NCBI RefSeq assembly: GCF_031082345.1
Contig: NZ_JAVHLH010000119.1
Coordinates: 1-8,378, forward strand
DNA length: 8,378 nucleotides
Source: Brevundimonas sp.
Lineage (GTDB): Bacteria > Pseudomonadota > Alphaproteobacteria > Caulobacterales > Caulobacteraceae
Reading direction: 5' to 3'
How positions within the stretch are numbered: position 1 is the stretch's first letter; each line of letters begins with the position of its first letter. A model generated the notes under the pieces. That model had not been told where the DNA came from. It made no database searches and worked only from the letters and a program-made list of their open reading frames with translations. The translations under genes and the position numbers were made by a program. Positions 5,432-8,378 of the stretch are shown piece after piece.

Positions 5432-7183
5432 ATGGCTGTCGCCGGCGTTTCCGCGAACCGACTCGAACTGCTGCAGATCGCCGATGCGGTCGCGCGCGAG
5501 AAGAACATCGACAAGGAGATCGTCGTCGAGGCGATCGAGGAGGCGATCCAGAAGGGCGCCAAGTCGCGCTACGGCGCCCATCACGACATCCGCGCCAAGA
5601 TCGACGTCAAGTCGGGCGAGCTGGCCCTGACCCGGCACGTCACCATCGTCGAGGACGACTGGCAGCCGGAGGACGAGCTGGAAGAGTTCAACGACAGCGC
5701 CATGGTGCGCCTGAAGGACGCGCTGAAGCGCGATCCCGAGGCCGTCGTCGGCAAGGAATACATCGAGGACCTGCCGCCGTTCGAGTTCGGCCGGGTGCAG
5801 ACCCAGATGGCTCGCCAGGTCGTTATGGGCAAGGTTCGCGACGCCGAGCGCGCCAACCAGTACGAAGAGTTCAAGGACCGCGTCGGCGAGATCGTCAACG
5901 GCACCGTCAAGCGCGTCGAATACGGCAACACCGTCGTCGACCTGGGTCGCGGCGAGGGCATCATGCGCCGCAACGACTCGATCCCGCGCGAGGTGTTCAA
6001 CATCGGCGACCGGATCCGCACCTACATCTACGACGTGCGCCCCGAAGCGAAGGGGCCGCAGGTCATGCTGTCGCGCTCGCACCCGGGCTTCATGGCCAAG
6101 CTGTTCGCCCAGGAAGTGCCCGAGGTCTATGACGGCGTGATCGAGATCCGCGCCGCCGCCCGCGACGCCGGCTCGCGCGCCAAGATGGCCGTGTTGTCCA
6201 ACGACTCCTCGATCGACCCGGTCGGCGCCTGCGTCGGAATGCGCGGCTCGCGCGTGCAGGCGGTGGTCGCCGAGCTGCAGGGCGAGAAGATCGACATCAT
6301 CCAGTGGAACAGCGACGAGCCCACCTTCATCGTCAACGCCCTGGCTCCGGCCGAGGTGTCGAAGGTGGTGCTGGACGAAGAAGCCGACCGCGTCGAGGTG
6401 GTCGTGCCCGACGAGCAGCTGTCGCTGGCCATCGGTCGCCGCGGCCAGAACGTCCGCCTCGCCAGTCAGCTGACCGGCTGGCAGATCGACATCATCACCG
6501 AGTCGCAGGACTCCGAGCGGCGCCAGCGCGAGTTCGCCGAGCGCACCACCCTGTTCCAGGAAGCCCTGGACGTCGACGAGGTCATCGCCCAGCTGCTGGT
6601 CACCGAAGGCTTCGCCACGGTCGAGGACCTGGCCTTCGTCGAGCCCTATGAGATTTCCGACATCGAGGGCTTCGACGAGGACACCGCCGAGGAACTCCAG
6701 GCCCGCGCCCGCGACTTCCTCGACAAACAGGCGGCCATCCTGGACGCGAAGCGCAAGGAACTGGGCGTCGAGGACGGCGTCATGACGGTTCCGGGCGTCA
6801 CCGGCGCCATCGCCGTCGCCCTCGGCGAAGGCGGCGTGAAGACCATCGAGGACCTGGCCGACCTGGCCACCGACGAAATCCGCGGCGGCTACGAGGTCAA
6901 GAACGGCGAACGGGTCAAGGTCCCGGGCGTGCTGGAAAGCTTCAACCTGGCCCAGGAAGAGGCCGAGATGCTGATCCTGCAGGCCCGCGTGGCGGCCGGC
7001 TGGATCGACGCGTCGGAGCTGCCGCAGCCCGAGCCCGATCCGGAGTTCGAGGACGAGGGCGAATACGACGCCGAGGCCGTCTTCGCGGCTCCGGAAGCCG
7101 GGGCCGGTGAAGAGGCGGCGCCGGAAGGCGACGACGAGACGGAGGTCCTCGTCGAGGACCCCGAACAGCCCGAAACCGCGTGA
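5432..7183 (+). CDS. nusA: Transcription termination/antitermination factor NusA
   Basis: Binds RNA polymerase, promotes pausing and intrinsic termination, and takes part in rRNA antitermination. Length is 583 residues. In order: N-terminal polymerase-binding domain (about 8-130); S1 domain (about 150-215, [22 protein letters not shown]); KH1 (about 230-300, GMRGSR at 269-274); KH2 (about 303-360, IGRRGQN at 334-340); then two helix-hairpin-helix acidic repeats at about 383-430 and 453-525. Such repeats occur in E. coli NusA, where they contact the polymerase alpha C-terminal domain, but not in Bacillus. The last 55 residues form a highly acidic, alanine/proline-rich tail. ATG 5432 has a weak TAAGAG upstream and lies 4 nt after the rimP stop, so coupled translation is likely. 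It may control its own operon through the leader terminator. Confidence 0.97.
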   Translation: MAVAGVSANRLELLQIADAVAREKNIDKEIVVEAIEEAIQKGAKSRYGAHHDIRAKIDVKSGELALTRHVTIVEDDWQPEDELEEFNDSAMVRLKDALKRDPEAVVGKEYIEDLPPFEFGRVQTQMARQVVMGKVRDAERANQYEEFKDRVGEIVNGTVKRVEYGNTVVDLGRGEGIMRRNDSIPREVFNIGDRIRTYIYDVRPEAKGPQVMLSRSHPGFMAKLFAQEVPEVYDGVIEIRAAARDAGSRAKMAVLSNDSSIDPVGACVGMRGSRVQAVVAELQGEKIDIIQWNSDEPTFIVNALAPAEVSKVVLDEEADRVEVVVPDEQLSLAIGRRGQNVRLASQLTGWQIDIITESQDSERRQREFAERTTLFQEALDVDEVIAQLLVTEGFATVEDLAFVEPYEISDIEGFDEDTAEELQARARDFLDKQAAILDAKRKELGVEDGVMTVPGVTGAIAVALGEGGVKTIEDLADLATDEIRGGYEVKNGERVKVPGVLESFNLAQEEAEMLILQARVAAGWIDASELPQPEPDPEFEDEGEYDAEAVFAAPEAGAGEEAAPEGDDETEVLVEDPEQPETA

Positions 7184-7201
7184 TGGGAGACCGGGCCCTC
7201 C

Positions 7202-7870
7202 ATGAGTCTGCGCGAAGCGACGATCGATAGGGAACGCCGGGACCTGGTCACCCACCAGGTCATGGATGAATCTCGGCTGATCCGCTTCGTCGCCGCTCCG
7301 GACGGCACGGTCGCCCCCGACCTGGCGCGCAAGCTGCCGGGCCGCGGCCTGTGGGTCGCGGCCGACCGCGCCTCGATCGAGACGGCGGTGAAGAAGAACC
7401 TGTTCTCCCGGGCGGCCAAGGCTCCGCTGAAGCCGGCCGCCGACCTCGCCGATCTGGTCGAAAGCCTGCTGTTCCGGCGCTGTCTGGACCAGCTGGGCCT
7501 TGCCCGGCGCGAAGGCGTGCTTATCTCCGGGTTCGAGAAATCCCTGGCCAACGTCAGGTCGGGCAAGGTCGCCTGGATCATCGAGGCGGCGGACGGATCC
7601 GCCGACGGTCGGGGCAAGCTGCTTTCCCTCGCGAAACACCAGACTCCGGCCCCGAAAGTCTGCGGCGCCTTCACGGCGGACGATTTGAGTTTGGCCCTCG
7701 GGCTGGAAAATGCGATACACGCCGTCCTGCTTGAGGGCGGGCGGGCCAATCGCTGGACCTTTGAGGTCGAACGACTGGCGGGATTTCGACCGCTTCTGCC
7801 CCCGGAGTGGGGCGATGGGCGGGCTGAGGCCCCGAATAAGGATTTGGACGGGCGGGGTTCTGCTTCCTGA
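7202..7870 (+). CDS. ylxR: YlxR-family (DUF448) RNA-binding protein with L7Ae-like C-terminal domain
   Basis: A 222-residue protein between nusA and infB, the usual place for YlxR. The N-terminal DUF448 domain (about 10-85) shows ERRDLVTHQVMDESRLIRFV, a D at 40 and the conserved PGRGLWV (46-52). The C-terminal part (about 90-185) resembles the L7Ae/L30e RNA-binding fold seen in alphaproteobacterial homologues, with LLFRRCLDQLGLARREG and a central LSLAKHQ. The last 30 residues are polar. In Bacillus, YlxR (RnpM) binds RNase P RNA and modulates it; whether the longer alphaproteobacterial form does so is not shown. The site after RR, cysteine in many YlxR proteins (RxCVVTG), is aspartate here and the G is H. 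ATG 7202 has GGGAG 12 nt upstream, rather long, and follows the nusA stop by 18 nt. Confidence 0.88.
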   Translation: MSLREATIDRERRDLVTHQVMDESRLIRFVAAPDGTVAPDLARKLPGRGLWVAADRASIETAVKKNLFSRAAKAPLKPAADLADLVESLLFRRCLDQLGLARREGVLISGFEKSLANVRSGKVAWIIEAADGSADGRGKLLSLAKHQTPAPKVCGAFTADDLSLALGLENAIHAVLLEGGRANRWTFEVERLAGFRPLLPPEWGDGRAEAPNKDLDGRGSAS

Positions 7871-7913
7871 TCGGAGGCGGAGCGACGCGCGGCTTTTTGT
7901 GTTTGAACGAGAC

Positions 7914-7934
7914 GACGGCGGATCTCCCGCCGTC
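7914..7934 (+). promoter_or_regulatory. Perfect 8-bp hairpin in the ylxR-infB gap
   Basis: GACGGCGG (7914-7921) pairs with CCGCCGTC (7927-7934) around the loop ATCTC. No T-run follows, so it is not an intrinsic terminator. It ends 17 nt before the infB ATG, where it could influence ribosome access, mRNA processing or stability. The 81-nt gap holds no gene that I can support. Confidence 0.45.
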
Positions 7935-7951
7935 CCGAGTAAAGCGACCGG

Positions 7952-8378
7952 ATGACTGACGAGAACGACAAGACCAACGACGGCGCACCGCAGGCTCCGA
8001 CCGGGACCCCGTCCCAGACGGGACCGCGCGCGCCCCTGAGCCTGAAGCCCCGGCAGGCGGGATCGGTTTCGACCGGCACCGTGCGCCAGAGCTTCAGCCA
8101 CGGCCGCACCAAGACCGTGGTGGTCGAGACCAAGCGCCGGGTCGGCGCCACCCCGGGGCATCAGCGCCCCCAGGGCTTCGACGTCGCGCGTCCGAAGACC
8201 GAGGCGCCGGCCGCTTCGCGTCCGGCCGCTCCTTCACGCGAGGGCGGCGGCCTGTCCGCCTCCGAGCAGGAGGCGCGCCGCCGCGCCATCGAACTGGCCA
8301 CCCGGCAGAACGCCGAGCGTGAAGCCGCCGCCGCCGCCGAACGCGCCCGCAAGGACGCGGCCTGTTCGCGGGCGGCGG
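7952..8378 (+). CDS. infB: Translation initiation factor IF2, N-terminal part (3' end outside window)
   Basis: The visible 142 codons encode the N-terminus of IF2, the GTPase that places initiator fMet-tRNA on the 30S subunit. It begins MTDENDKTNDGAP, then LSLKPRQAG (29-37) and TVRQSFSHGRTKTVVVETKRR (43-63), the characteristic alphaproteobacterial IF2 N-terminal motif. A low-complexity alanine, arginine and glutamate linker follows (EQEARRRAIELA...EREAAAAAERARK), and the frame is open at the window edge. The GTPase and fMet-tRNA-binding domains lie beyond it. ATG 7952 is the first residue of a typical acidic start, but its Shine-Dalgarno is weak (GAG or AAAG upstream, next to a hairpin). It is the fourth gene of the rimP operon. 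A cysteine in the last visible residues (AACSRAA) is unusual in this linker and might reflect poor sequence near an end. Confidence 0.93.
   Translation, partial: MTDENDKTNDGAPQAPTGTPSQTGPRAPLSLKPRQAGSVSTGTVRQSFSHGRTKTVVVETKRRVGATPGHQRPQGFDVARPKTEAPAASRPAAPSREGGGLSASEQEARRRAIELATRQNAEREAAAAAERARKDAACSRAA

Noticed and set aside
7144..7160. 7-bp inverted repeat GGTCCTC/GAGGACC near the nusA 3' end
   Set aside because: It lies in the acidic-tail coding sequence, where GTC/GAG/GAC codons recur, has a 3-nt loop and no T-run; probably chance.
7881..7905. Terminator between ylxR and infB based on the T-run CTTTTTGTGTTT
   Set aside because: The preceding GC-rich sequence does not form a convincing stem directly before the Ts.
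5237..8161. 974-codon open frame on the minus strand opposite rimP, nusA and ylxR
   Set aside because: It mirrors the codon structure of well-identified plus-strand genes, has low-complexity G/R/D/L-rich composition, and is a GC-driven shadow.
8354..8378. Cysteine-containing end of the infB linker as a real oddity
   Set aside because: Too close to the window edge to tell a real variant from a sequence error or frameshift.

Overview
The window looks like a GC-rich alphaproteobacterial chromosome, most likely Caulobacteraceae (Brevundimonas/Caulobacter-like). The grounds are high GC with G/C-ending codons, an Alphaproteobacteria-style IF2 N-terminus, a YlxR protein fused to an L7Ae-like domain, and the order metK, trmB, rimP, nusA, ylxR, infB. 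The lineage is inferred from these features, not from a search.

Region 1 (1-2454) is a plus-strand array of five tandem paralogues of a small multi-spanning membrane protein of about 147-183 residues. They share the signatures GGHxERF, RS(D/N)RWWP, a Ser-Ala-(Arg/Gln) helix start and ERWLAGE. Gaps are 16, 38 and 24 nt, and the last two genes overlap by 19 nt, so this is probably one transcription unit. I do not recognise a function. The four copies with visible 5' ends have a GGAG Shine-Dalgarno 7-8 nt before ATC, ATC, ATA and ATC, with no well-placed ATG/GTG/TTG. This suggests non-canonical initiation. Copy 3 has a composite tail that looks like the scar of a lost paralogue. The array is the unusual part of the window.

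Region 2 (2455-4759) starts with an AT-rich near-perfect palindrome lying between the last array gene and metK (S-adenosylmethionine synthetase, TTG start). It is a likely operator and promoter. A small two-helix membrane protein is encoded convergently to metK, with the stop codons overlapping. Diverging from it is trmB (tRNA m7G46 methyltransferase), which uses the SAM that MetK makes.

Region 3 (4760-8378) is the conserved rimP-nusA-ylxR-infB operon for 30S maturation, transcription elongation/termination, an RNA-binding accessory protein, and translation initiation factor IF2 (cut by the window end). A good sigma-70-type promoter is followed by an 80-nt leader with a strong intrinsic terminator before the rimP TTG start. 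This fits attenuation control, perhaps by NusA. An 8-bp hairpin lies just before infB. No tRNA, rRNA, CRISPR array, insertion sequence or phage gene was seen.
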